A stretch of 64,000 nt of DNA, taken from positions 16,152,201 through 16,216,200 of the forward strand of contig NC_041011.1 of assembly GCF_004193775.1 (NCBI RefSeq), given 5' to 3'. The translations under genes were made by a program, and so were the position numbers. A model generated the notes under the pieces. It ran no database searches and had not been told where the DNA came from. It saw only the letters and a program-made list of their open reading frames with translations. Each line of letters opens with the position of its first letter. Position 1 is the first letter of the stretch. Shown here piece by piece: positions 1-11,344 of the stretch. The stretch comes from Glycine soja. Its lineage: Eukaryota > Streptophyta > Magnoliopsida > Fabales > Fabaceae.

Positions 1-889
1 ATTAACTTATTAAAAGTAATTGAATTAAACTCTTCACTCTTATTAATAAATTTTAAAAATAATAAATTAATAAAGAAAGTATATTAGTTAGTAAACACTA
101 TAAGTTTTTTTTAATGTATTTATAATTTTCAAGATTATGCATAACAATTAAGAAGAATTCCATAGCCAGAAAGGTGATATTTCATTAATAATTAAAAGCC
201 AAGTGGAATCAGACTCCTAGGACACAATTGGTGCTGCAATTTATGGGTGATTTGGTTGGGTAGGAACAAAGTTGTGTTTCAACAATAAAACTTGGAAACT
301 TCAAAGATTTTTGAACATTTTCAAACTCTACCCTGGAGATCGTGAGGTTTTGTAAAAAGGGATTTATTTATCCGTATTTATCTTGGATAAGTAATTTGTG
401 TTAGTGTATTGCAGTCACGCTAGGAGAAGACCATAATTTAGATTGGTACAACTCCTAATCTTCAAAGATGGATGGTTTGCTTTGGTCATGAACTATTGAG
501 TAAGATTAATGTTTTTCTTATACCATCCTCTATAAGTCCATGCATGTGTCGGGGGTTTATTGGTTCTCTTTGTTTGGTGGGGTATGAAATCAGGTAGTTA
601 TTCTTCAATTGATTTTGTAATTTTTGGAATGACTTATTTTCTTGATGTATTCTTGTCTTGGAGCTGGTTTGGTACATCTTGTACCTATTAGGCTTTCTTT
701 TAATAAGAGTTGTTTTGCCTGTGTTTAAAAAAAAATCTTCACAATCTAGGTGTACATTGTATATAAACATATGAATCTCCCTATTAACCAATAGCGTAAA
801 TTTGAAATTAGTGATTTAGTTACATGGTTAATGGATTTTTAATACAAAAAGTAATTCAATAAAAAAAAATTGCATCTATTAGGATGTTA
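1..889. other. AT-rich intergenic DNA, no gene seen
   Basis: No convincing coding region, RNA gene or repeat boundary is visible. The open frame at 486-791 on the minus strand has no recognisable domain and low-complexity composition. The stretch ends where the MULE terminal repeat begins. Confidence 0.6.
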
Positions 890-945
890 GGAGTGTTGCT
901 AGGTGCACCCAGCAGTTTTGCTGGTACACCCAGCAAAATTTATAA
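890..945 (+). repeat. MULE left terminal inverted repeat
   Basis: The first bases resemble the reverse complement of the right end of the element at 14443 (GGGTGATGCTAAGTGCACC there). A short internal repeat, GTGCACCCAGCA / GTACACCCAGCA, is present within the terminus. No second copy of this end, and therefore no target duplication, was found. Confidence 0.5.
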
Positions 946-1164
946 ATGACAAAAATGTCACTGGTTTCTTTTTTCATTATAAAAGCTTTTTTTCCTAGAA
1001 ATGCACACGGCTCCATTTTTGTTCTCTGTTTTTGTGGTTTTCGTGCTGCATTGTCTCCGGTTCGTGAGTTTGTTGTGAACGATTAGGTGCGGTGAAGGTG
1101 AAGGTACTGGTGTTGAGCATTGCGGTGGTCGACGGCGGCATTCGAGGTACGCAGAAGGTGGTGC

Positions 1165-1410
1165 TGCTATTGGGAAGGTATGGAAACGTTACGAATCAAC
1201 TTGATCCGGAAGTTGGTATACTTACGGATTAACTTGATCCGTAAGAGAACCATACCAACTTTCGGATCAAGTTGATTCGTAAGTCACTTACGGTTTAACT
1301 TGATCCGTAACGTTTCCACACCAACTTACGGATCAACTTGATCCGTAAGTGACTTACGGAACAACTTGATCCGTAAGTCACTTACAGACTAACTTGATCC
1401 GTAAGTTGGT
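1165..1410. repeat. Subterminal array of near-perfect palindromes (TTACGGATCAA-CTTGATCCGTAA type)
   Basis: About six imperfect copies of a palindromic unit built from TACGGATCAA and its complement TTGATCCGTA are spaced 30-40 bp apart just upstream of the transposase start. The same motif fills the middle of the small element at 14093-14443. In MULEs, subterminal repeats often serve as transposase-binding sites; that role here is inferred. Confidence 0.75.
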
Positions 1411-1484
1411 ATTTTTTTAAAATATTTACTATTTTTGTAATTAAATTAATAATTTTTTTAAAATTATTAATTTGAGTTGGTTAG

Positions 1485-4452
1485 ATGGACGAAGATGAGT
1501 GGATGTATGAAAGTATAATGCCTGAAGAAGCGCATATGGATTATCAAAATGAAGAAGCATGTGGTGTGAATGAACCATATGTTGATTATTCCGATGCGTT
1601 CAAGACTTCTCAGGTTATAATGTTAATGTTTGTCACAGATTTAATAAAATGAATACTGGTAGAAAACTTAAATTATGTGAATTGTTTTGTAGGTATTTGA
1701 GTGTTGAGATGATGTTTTGCAGTGGGCTTGATCCGTTGCTCATGAAAACGGACTTGTGGCAGTGATTTTAAGGTCGGACACAAACACAGGTAGTAGAGGA
1801 AGGACTACATTTGTGTTAATTGGTTGTGAAAGGAGTGGTGAGTATATGTATAGGAAAAAAGAATTTATCAGAAGAGACACTAGGACTAGGAAATGTGGGT
1901 GTCCCTTCAAGCTTCGTTGCAAGCCAGTGGTTGGAGGAGAAGGTTGGATGGTGAAGTTGATTTGTGGAGTGAATAATCATGAATTGGACAAGTCATTAGT
2001 TGGACATCCATATACGGGGCGATTGACTAAAGCTGAAAAAACACTTATTGTTGATATGACGAAGTCCATGGTGAAGCCAAGAAACATTTGCTAACTCTAA
2101 AGGAACACAATGCCAATAGTTGTATGACCATTAAATAGATATACAATGCAAGAAGTGCATTTCGTTCTTCCATAAGAGGAAGCGATCTTGAAATGCAACA
2201 TCTGATGAAGCTTCTTGAACGTGATCAGTATATTCATTGGCACAGAATAAAGGATGAAGACGTGGTTCATGATATCTTTTGGTGTCACCCTAATGCAGTG
2301 AAGTTAGTCAACGCATGTAATTTGGTGTTTTTGATAGATAACACCTACAAAACAAAATGGCACAGACTTCCACTGCTCGATTTTGTTGGGGTGACACCGA
2401 CTGAGATGACATTCTCTGCCATTTTTGCATATGTGGAGTGTGAACGCGTTAATAATTTGGTCTGGGCTTCACAACGCTTTCGAGGCCTTTTTTTAAAAGT
2501 GTGATGCCCTCCCTGGAGTTATTGTCACTGACAGAGACCAAGCATTGATGAATGCAGTGAAGGCTGTATTCCATGATGTACAAATTTGTTGTGCAGCTTT
2601 CACATAAACAAGAATGTGAAGGCCAAATGTAAATCACTAATTGGGCAAAAAAATGCTTGGGATTATGTCATGGATTGTTGGGGATGTCTGACTGATTGTC
2701 CTTCAGAACAACAGCTTGATGAATGCTTGAAGAAGTTCAAAATGGCTTGCGCACCTTGGTTAATGTTTGTTGACTATGTCAAGGAAACATGGATAATACC
2801 ACACAAGGAAAAATTTGTTTCCGCCTGGACTAATAAGGTGATGCACTTAGGAAACACAACAACAAACAGGTATAAAATTGTTCAACTATTTCTATTAATG
2901 TTGATGAATTGATGGAATTGTATTATTATATATATTTATTTTTATTTGTGTATTTGAAATGTAGGGTTGAATCTGCTCACTCGTCTTTAAAGAGATTGTT
3001 ACAAAATAGCCTTGGAGACTTATGCAGTGTGTAGGATGCCATGAACAACATAATTACGTTGCAGCACATGGAGATTAAAGCATCATTTGAAACAAGTACA
3101 CATGTCGTTGGACATGTGTTTAAAAAAACCTTATACAAGAGGCTTCTTGGAATGGTTTCAAGGTATGTTTTAAATCAGATTGTTGCTGAATTAGAGCGTG
3201 TTGACTATGCTGGCAAGAATCCCTCAAGTTGTGGTTGCATGGTGAGAACCATGCTTGGTCTTCCTTGTGTTTGTGAGCTATCCAAATATGTTGGTGGTTG
3301 CATCCCACTGAATTCAATCCATATGTTTTGGAGGAGACTAAGTTTTTCAGACCAAGGGTTATCTGAGCCCAAAGTGAGCATCAAGGTAGAAATAGAAACA
3401 ATATCCAAAATATTCGAAGAACTTGATGTTTGTGGCAAGTTTACTCTGAAGACTAAACTTTGGGAAATTGTATACCCTGATCAAAATTCGATGTGTCCTC
3501 CTCCAGCAAAGGTTAACACAAAGGGGGCACCGAAGAAACCTATGAGCAGGAACCCAAGGTCAACAAAGCGCGATCCATCTTACTAGGAGTATGTAAATGC
3601 CTTTGAATCTATGCAAAATATCAATTCGTTGGTGAAGTGTAGTGCATCATCCTCTGAGCAACCAAATCAAAGAACGATGATGTCCATGTTGGACCAATTT
3701 CAGTCATTTATGCACGACTTCATTGATAAGATTGTTGATGTCAAAGCTGACGGTAACTATGGATATCAGTCGGTTTCCGTTTTATTAGGTATGGGTGAAG
3801 ACTTTGGTCGGTGGTCCGCAACCATCTGCTTAAAGAACTTAGCAAATTCTCATAAGACTATATCAAGCTCTTTGGTGGCACGGAGAGATTTGCGGAATTA
3901 AGGATATCACTACTTGTTGATGGGTTAACCAAGGTATATAATTTATGTATTTGATTTTTAAGACTTAACTTTGAAATTAAGTTTGACGTGTATATTTTTT
4001 TCATTCAGGTGACTACGGATAAGTGGATGAATATAACCGACATAGGATATGTCATTGCATCAAGGTATAATGTAATCGTTGTATCCTTGTCTAAACAATA
4101 AAGCATGACATTCTTTCCTCTTAGAAGTCAACCACTGGCAAATTCTTCATTGCATCGTATAATTTGTATTGGTCATGTGTATGGCAATCATTTCGTTGAG
4201 GTACATTGTAGATATGAAGTGTTTTTTTAATATTTATGCAATGAGTTTTGTAGGATTGAGTTAACACTTTTTTTGCATGTATAACATGTTTATTTAAAAG
4301 AACGTTGTCCCTTATCGCCTGTAGCATTGTTATGGTCTAGCAATTGTCATCCGCAGGCGAAGCTGTGGCCAAATCCATATATTAGCAAAATGCAGCATTA
4401 CAAGAGCTTTGTGATGTTCAAGAGAGACTATGTTGACATAAATGATGATTGA
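1485..4452 (+). pseudogene. MULE transposase with FAR1-type N-terminus, SWIM-like zinc finger and C-terminal OTU protease domain (decayed)
   Basis: Translated in pieces this gives, in order: a short acidic leader exon (1485-1613, GT donor at 1614); a FAR1-type DNA-binding region (about 1756-2090); a MULE transposase core (2193-2912); an intron (about 2870-2963); a SWIM-like Cys-rich motif with GLPCVCEL (about 3225-3275); and an OTU cysteine-protease domain (3740-4250) split by an intron at 3934-4008. The product should cut and join DNA at MULE ends; OTU domains normally remove ubiquitin-like modifiers. Breaks: in-frame stops at 1705 and 1729, a one-base shift near 2088, and further stops and shifts near 2500 and 3585. 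The OTU motif DGNC reads DGNY (codon 3758-3760), while the later GNHFVEV histidine (4189-4191) is kept. The start was chosen at the first ATG that leads to a GT-bounded exon. The family is clear; the exact exon map is approximate. Confidence 0.8.
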
Positions 4453-4875
4453 ACATGTAATTTATAATGACTGATCATTTTGAATTGGATTTTCACATTT
4501 ATGTGTCTTTGTATATTTGTTACATCCACAATAAAATTATTACTTAATTCTAAAAAAGCATGTATGATATATCGTTGTCTAAGTTGGCAACACATTGTGA
4601 AAAAACATGTATGATAAATTGTTGTCTGCATTAACATAAAGTGCGTGACAAGACCTTGCACAACATGACTACACATGTAGATCTGATGCAAGATAAAGTG
4701 TGTCACGTCATTGGTGTAGTTAACAACACATAAGAAAGCATGTGTATGTGTATTTTTAATCTTTAAAAAATGCAACACTGATATTAAAACTCATATATAT
4801 ATATATATATGACATCGCCTAAGACTGTAAAAAACCACAAGTTTCAGTCATAACCCAACTCTTACAAAAAAAACT

Positions 4876-5700
4876 ATGGCATTCTTGGGAGAGACAAGCA
4901 GTCAGACAATTGTGAACTCTACATTAGGTTTTATTTTTCCAAATGGATCCATTGTTCACAACGACAGTGGTGTTTCCTTTCAAGCTTCCACTCCAGTTTC
5001 CATTTGAGTACCTAACGGTTGTGATTTTCAAACGTTAAAAACCAGAATATACAATACCCTTGAGCTAACCGACAAACAATTTTTGGTTGAAATTTACTAC
5101 TGGCAGTCTTTCACATATGCAGGTAATCAATTTCGGTTTCAATGTATGCAACTAAAAAATGATGCTGATGTTAACACAATGTTAATGTGTAATCATCAAT
5201 TTTCGTTTGCTGGTGCGATTGAGTTATTATGTAGCATTGCTAAAACACCAGATGGTATTTTAAACTTACTTCAAGCCACTATGACCCCTACTCATGATGC
5301 CTTGCTATATTACAATGGGAGGTGGAACATGTCACGCTAAAATGAGTTTGTTGGTTACTCATTCATAGGAAAAAATCCCAAAAAGTTTGACATTCCTTCC
5401 GGATGTACCATGGATGAACTGAAGGATTTGATCAAGCAAGTTGTGCCTGTTGGGATTTCCCCTTATGGTATTCATGAAACAGAAATGATAAGACGATTGT
5501 TTTTTCGAAAACCAAGTCACCATGAGTATTCAGAAAAAGTTATAAAATTCGAAATAATTCAACTCAAAACCAACGATGACGTGATTAAGGTGTTACTTGA
5601 GTCTAACTATTGGAAAAAGATTGGGTCAATAGAAATTTTAGTTGTTTTCAGTAAACCTGTAATGGAAATGGAAGACAAGTTGTCCTTGTCGCAAAATTAG
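4876..5700 (+). pseudogene. MULE-associated second ORF: two diverged copies of a PB1-like/MuDR N-terminal module
   Basis: One reading frame of about 275 codons runs from the ATG at 4876 to the stop at 5700, interrupted by in-frame stops at 5005-5007 and 5338-5340. The protein contains two similar modules of about 90 residues. Each starts with a Cys and an LK--I segment, then an FR-containing strand, then a QLK-(N/T)-(D/N)-DV helix region, and ends with IE(L/I)L in front of a hydrophobic strand. The fold resembles the PB1-like domain found before some plant MuDR transposases; this is a judgement by eye. It lies about 420 bp downstream of the OTU-transposase on the same strand, so it is probably the accessory protein of the same MULE. 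Its function is not known to me. Confidence 0.55.
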
Positions 5701-6568
5701 CATGAGTTAGTCCTAGTATTTGATGCAAATTTAATTTTGTTCCACTATGTTGAAGTTAATGTATCTTCAAAGATAATTTAATTTGAGGTAACTATATATA
5801 TCAATAATTAAATAAGTTGATATGTAAATTGAGTAAAAAAAAGTTGATATCAATAGAAAAGAATTTAAAATTTTTCAAAAAATAGAAATATCTTTTATTT
5901 GCATAATAAATTAACAAAAAAAATTATTTTGATTTGATTGATTTATATGTTAAAATAGATAATAATAGCTACTAATTATGTTAAATTAACAAAAAAAAAA
6001 CATTTTATGGTTTTTTCAATAATAATAGCTACTAACTACTTTTGTTGCTCCCAATGAGTTAAGATCTTTAATTATTACTAATTATGTTTGATTTCTTTAA
6101 GCAAAATCTTGGATCTAAATATTTTGAATGAAAAAATATGATTGAATGAAGAAATCCTACTTAAGATGATTAGTAAAGCTCTTCAGTAAAGATTAATCTT
6201 TAATGAACAAATTGACACAAATATTAATTAAGATGAAAAACTAATTATAAACATGAAATTATTACTGCTAGTTGAGCTTAATTTTGACTGTTTCAGTTGA
6301 TGAGCCTATCATTAGTTTGATTTGTTATTAATTTATTTTGTCGAGTCCTTTGAGTCAATTTATGATTCATGATTGGATCGATCATCTAGACGACATCAAC
6401 CGGGTGCTTATAATTATACCTAGTATAGCGATAATTAAATTTTAAAACATATTTAAAAAAACACTTTTCAAAAAAAATATTTAATAGGCAATCCTAATAT
6501 CATCCATTAAGCTAGATTAGGCAATCCTAACATATACATTGAATTTCAATATAAAATGTGTAAATAAA
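5701..6568. other. AT-rich spacer, no gene seen
   Basis: Low-complexity AT-rich sequence. A short phrase, AATAATAGCTACTAA, is repeated at about 5959 and 6020 with an AAC-A(n) flank, a small local duplication. No TIR, coding frame or RNA gene is recognisable. Confidence 0.6.
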
Positions 6569-8650
6569 CTACGACTGATCTGTGTGCCGCCTATGTCGAG
6601 ACCTAACATAAACTAGTTGGTCTTGTGTGACACTCCTAGCAATCCTGAGGCATTCTTCAATCAGCTCATGTGTCGATGTGTCTGGCGTGACCACCTCTAG
6701 GTTGAGATGGCTCTGCAACCTCTCCGTAATCGCATGGCAAGCTTCCTGTTAAATACAAAACAAACAAATTAGACAAATTATTATGAAAAAATTGACGTAA
6801 ATGACGTAAATTATTAGTAACAGTTACCATTGCATGTCTCAGCTCGACCACATTGGACCTTGCAGATGTCGACGGTGCTGCTGGCTCCATGACCAGACGG
6901 ATATCTGTGTCTGGATCTTGAGTGGCAACTCTGGGCTATGTAGCATGACCATCTGCTCGAGGATCTGATGGCTGGCCTGGTGTCATGAATGGATGTGAAA
7001 TGCGGAAGAACCAGTCGATGTAGTCGTTGGCACACTGACCTGGCCCAGCGTACACCTCACCTGCTGCAACCATATGGTCCAAATAGTGCATCCATCTGTC
7101 GTGTATATCATCATACGACACCCATGAATCGATAGGCGGAGCAGGAATGGTCTGGGTGTATCCAAACCGCCGCATGACCCTCTCTAGTCGGTAATACACA
7201 ACAACGGGCCCCCAGCGTAGGAGACCGGAATATCATGAAATCATATGGAAGTCTCGGACCGGTCGGTGCTCCCCATATGGGATCCAACATACATCCGAAA
7301 TCCGAAGTCGGTCCAGGCGCTCCCTGTATGCCAGTGTACGTATACTCTTCACGGTCTTCTTCGTAGCAATCCACCTACAGGCACGCAGTGAATCCTCGTC
7401 GTAGTCCGGATCAGCAATGGATTCTGCGACTGAGGGAAAGTGCTCGTATATCCAACACTACAGAGGTAACATGAAAATCATAAACATTAATAATGAAAGT
7501 CTAAAAAAAGTTAAAGTTAAACATTGTTGAACCTCAACGAATCAAAAACATGTTTGTTACCTGCAGCAGCGTGATGTAACTACCAAGCTGTCCTCTGGTT
7601 CTAATAGAAGCATCGTTGAGGTGGTCATACATATGGACCAGCACAACTACTCCCCAGACGTACCTCCCAGTCTGACTGAGGTCACGAAGGGCCTCCGAAA
7701 ACACAACATGAACATTGGTTGCACTCTTGTTAGCAAAAAGAGTGTAACCCAGAAGATGAAGAAGATACGTGTGAGCCACAGCTGTCCAATGACCTGCCTG
7801 GCATCGACACTCATAGATATCACGTACCCGTTGCAGGCGTACGTATGGTCCACGACACTGCCCTGTCTCAGCCCTGACAGCCTCTGCAGAGACCATCAAT
7901 AAGTCCACCTGCATCTGTACCGCATCATCCACGTGCAAGGGCTGAAAGGCATGCAAGTCGCCAACCACGGGCAGATGCAGAAGAGATGAGACGTCATCCA
8001 GCGTGATCGTCACCTCTCCCACAGGGAGATGGAAACTAGACGTCTCCTGGTGCCACCGCTTGACAAACGACGACAAAAGTCCCCGATCACCAGTGTCTAC
8101 CGAACACGCAATCAGAGGACTTAGTCCTGTCCCAGCAACTAGGCCTTCAATGGCAAGGACAGACCTGCCTAAACTATGGACCTTCCTCCCGTGAGAGGAT
8201 AACTTCAACTCAGGACGCTCCTGAATTGAAGTATAAAGGAACACACAATTCGTTAACATCCTCATTTAAAGGAAAACAAATTTCAATGATAAAGTATAAT
8301 TAACAAAACAAATTTCAATGATAAAGTATAATTAACAACTAACTAAAATTCAATATTATAAATACCTCTCCCATCCATACGCTGCCTGCAACGTGATCCG
8401 CATACTGGGTCAGCACGGATGGGTCGCTCGAACCACCCAGAAATCCCTCAGGCTCATCCTCAGCAGCCTGTGCGCCTGTGTCTGTAGTAATGTCTGGCCG
8501 AGTGTTCTATACATCACCTCCTGCCATCAGCTCATCCGTATATACGTCAGCCTGAACAGTAGCTCCTCTAGTGTCACCCTCAACTACATTGATTGGTCCA
8601 GACTGAACTCCAGCAATTGCACCTTGAGCTGCACCCTCAGCTACACCTTC
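6569..8650 (-). pseudogene. Plant mobile domain (PMD/MAIN-like) gene, four exons, three nonsense codons
   Basis: Reading the minus strand: exon 1 ends at 8366 (GT donor 8365); exon 2 is 7561-8220 and opens with the signature ERPELKLSSHGRKV; exon 3 is 6828-7457; exon 4 is 6745-6569 and ends in a basic RSRHRRHTDQS tail. The introns at 8221-8365, 7458-7560 and 6746-6827 have GT-AG borders; the first two are phase 0. PMD proteins are fast-evolving plant proteins found both as host genes (MAIN/MAIL, transposon silencing) and inside transposons. Premature stops lie at 8507-8509, 7233-7235 and 6936-6938. No clean start was found: the acidic N-terminal part runs back into the MuDR transposase tail at 8641. 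The transposon context makes the mobile-element version more likely than a host MAIN gene. Confidence 0.85.
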
Positions 8651-9450
8651 AGTAGCTCCTCAGTTTCTTCTTCAGGTACTACAGGAGGTGGCAATGGACA
8701 CCTCCTCATATTATGACATGTTGCCTGACATCTGCTGCATTTGTATGGAGTTGGGTCCCTTCTTAGCCTAGTCTTGTTAGGGTTTTCATCAAGCTCTCTC
8801 CTTTTCAATTTCTTTGGTCTACCAGGACCTTTTTTGTATTTTGGTGGTTGAATCTCATCAAACTCTGTAACTAACCACATATCCATACCATTAATTGATG
8901 CAACCTTATGGCCATAACAAACACCATATGCTTCCCTTGAATAATAATTATTCACATAATCCACAACTTTAAAATTTTTGAATTGTATGACAATCATTGC
9001 ATGCATGTAAGGCATGCCAACCAATCCCTAGAAGTTACATGAACAACTTTGTTTGTTTATCTCAATAATAAATTTCTCACCAGAATGTAGATGAGTGACT
9101 TCGAAATCTCTATCTCCTCCCCAAGCAGCTACTCAATTCCTAGACTTTTCTACCTTCCAGTCCAACCTTTTCAGGGGCTTAGGCATCACCTCACCTTTGT
9201 AATTTTTTAATTTATTTCTAAGGGTTGTAAACCTATTCATGATGTACATTCTAATCCACTCACACATGGTTATGATAGGCTTATCCCTAGCTACTAGTAT
9301 TGTACTCTTAAAGGACTCACTAAGGTTGTTCATCAAAATATCACACTTTAGGTAATGTGAGAATGCATACTTACACCATGTGTTTCCTCTCCAGGTTATA
9401 CAACCAATGATATGCAGCTTCATTGATGTCCTTAATCAACTATATTTTGT
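8641..9450 (-). pseudogene. MuDR-type MULE transposase, C-terminal part only, minus strand
   Basis: Minus-strand reading gives the end of the MULE core (AAYHWLYN, then after a frameshift at about 9385 WCKYAFSHYLKCD and MNNLSESFKSTILVARDKP), a SWIM region, then KKGPGRPKKLKRRE (AT-hook-like) and a zinc knuckle CSRCQATCHNMRRC. The order is that of the second half of a MuDR transposase. Stops at 9133-9135 and 9028-9030 each sit where the family has Trp. In the SWIM motif the expected GxPCxHA reads GMPYMHA, so one zinc ligand is lost. Nothing N-terminal to this part is visible above 9450. The frame ends at 8641, where PMD-like coding begins on the same strand one frame over. Confidence 0.85.
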
Positions 9451-11344
9451 GTTTCCACAACATTTTCCAAAGACCAATGATTTTTTTAAAATTTTATTAA
9501 TGTATATAATAATATGCTTTTTTTAAATTAAAAAACAAAAAATAATGATATGGACGCCTACGCCTATGTGTTTAGTGACAACGCGTGATGACGTAACACT
9601 TTATCTGTCACATCATCACTTAACGGATGCCAACTAATGACAGGTAGCAAAATGAAACATAAAAAAATTTCAAGTACGTGGTTGAAAAAAATTAAATATT
9701 AGGTAATAATATGAAAACGACCTATAGTTCAAATTTGAAAAACTTAATTAAAAAAACAATAAAAGTATCATTTTCGTATAATTTAATTATTTTTTATAAA
9801 TAATAGTAATGTTTGAAATATTGTGTGGCACTATGTTAAGCTAAATTAATTAAGGTGGGATTAAGTTACTCTAAAGATATTTTTAGTATAAGAAAAAAAA
9901 ATCATATTTGGAAATCATGATTTTCGAAAAACATAAACACAAAAATCATCAATCTCACAATATTTCTTGAAAATACTATTTTTTTAAATAATAAACCAGT
10001 CATGCGAAATAAACATTTTAACTTGAGATTCTAGAAAAACTAAAAACGTCCATTGTATCAAATGTCCCTAAGAATAATTCTCAATAGAATTATCATACTT
10101 AACAATTATTTGAACCAATAATATCTTAAATGATTTGTTAATTTATTCTTTGCCAATTTTTAAAGAATTAAAAGTAAAAAGTAATTAAAAAGTGCAATGT
10201 TCAATGATGAAAAGATAAAAAATGTTTTATAAAATAATTCTAATTTTAATTTTTTACTAATAAAAATACTATTTATTAGTATATCTTATTCTCAAATTTT
10301 ACTATTTATCACATTTAATAGGAAAATGTTTAAAATTTTATATAATTATGTCAATTTTTTATTTAACATAATTATATTGAATGAGTTAATTTGAGTATTA
10401 TAGTATTTTTTTACACCATTAAAACTTTTATCTCAACTTAAGAAAGTTAGATTTTCACACCTATATAGAAATATTTTTATGAGAAATACAAGTAAAAAAA
10501 TTACTTAACATATAGCTAAAAGTAATGTTTAAAATATATACAAAACATAAATATATATATATATATATATATAAAAGGAGGAATCAAATTATAGCCGTGT
10601 AACTTTAATCATTATTACATCATTTTTATAACTTGACATTAAATGTGATTTTATTGATCAATCAATTAAATTATATTTACATGTTACCAAGATCGTTTGT
10701 CTCAAGTTTTGTCAAAATTGAATAATGACAAAAAAATAATCAAATAATCCATATTCTAATATTTTTGAAATGTTTGTATTAAGTTGATTTTTATTTGTAT
10801 GAACTAAGTGTCAAATGATTTTGGATTAATATAAAATTTTACATATATAATCTATGCGAAATGAACTTTTAATCCAACCGTGAATTTTTAAAAAATATTA
10901 TTCAATTGAAAGTTATAGAAAATGATATAATAATTGTCAAAATTATACCGATGTAATTTGATCTCTATATACATATATATATATATATATATGTAAAATT
11001 TAATGTTAATTCAAAATCATTTTCTATCTCTTTAATATAAATTAAAATTAATATAATATACATATTTCAAAATATATTAAAATATAAATAATTTAATTAT
11101 ATTTTTGTTATTTAATTTTAACAAAATTTGACATATATATATAATTAAAAAATAATATAATAGTTCTCAAAATTACATCATTTCGATCTCTCCTAATCTT
11201 ATTATCTTATTCCTCCTAATCCTATTGTCTTATTCCATCAAATCTTGTTACTACCGTAATGGTTATATATAATTCTTAAAGGTAGGTGAAATTACTTTAA
11301 GTTTCTAAATTACCAAATAGGGTAAGTTTTAAGTAAATACTAAG
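9451..11344. other. AT-rich intergenic DNA with AT microsatellites
   Basis: No coding region recognised. AT dinucleotide runs lie at about 10552-10574 and 10973-10993. A less AT-rich patch at 9550-9660 may be an old repeat fragment, but I cannot assign it. Confidence 0.6.

Larger units (their letters stand above)
890..5700 (+). mobile_element. Mutator-like (MULE) DNA transposon, plus strand, 3' end not located
   Basis: The left end at about 890 matches the terminal inverted repeat of the 351-bp element at 14093-14443: both begin with a GG-GTG-TGCTA-GTGCACC pattern. Inside follow a palindrome-rich subterminal block (1165-1410), a FAR1/MULE/OTU transposase pseudogene (1485-4452) and a second ORF on the same strand (4876-5700). 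I could not find a matching 3' terminal repeat, so the right limit given is simply the end of the last plus-strand ORF. The element may be truncated, or it may include the minus-strand genes that follow. Stops and frameshifts in both ORFs show it is not autonomous. Confidence 0.6.

Noticed and set aside
486..791. 101-codon minus-strand frame
   Set aside because: No domain, no start context, low-complexity Lys/Asn/Thr content.
7621..7902. 93-codon plus-strand frame
   Set aside because: Antisense of plant mobile domain exon 2, which has clear family motifs and splice sites.
6569..8650. Functional host MAIN-like gene
   Set aside because: Three in-frame stops, no start codon region, and direct adjacency to a transposase remnant.
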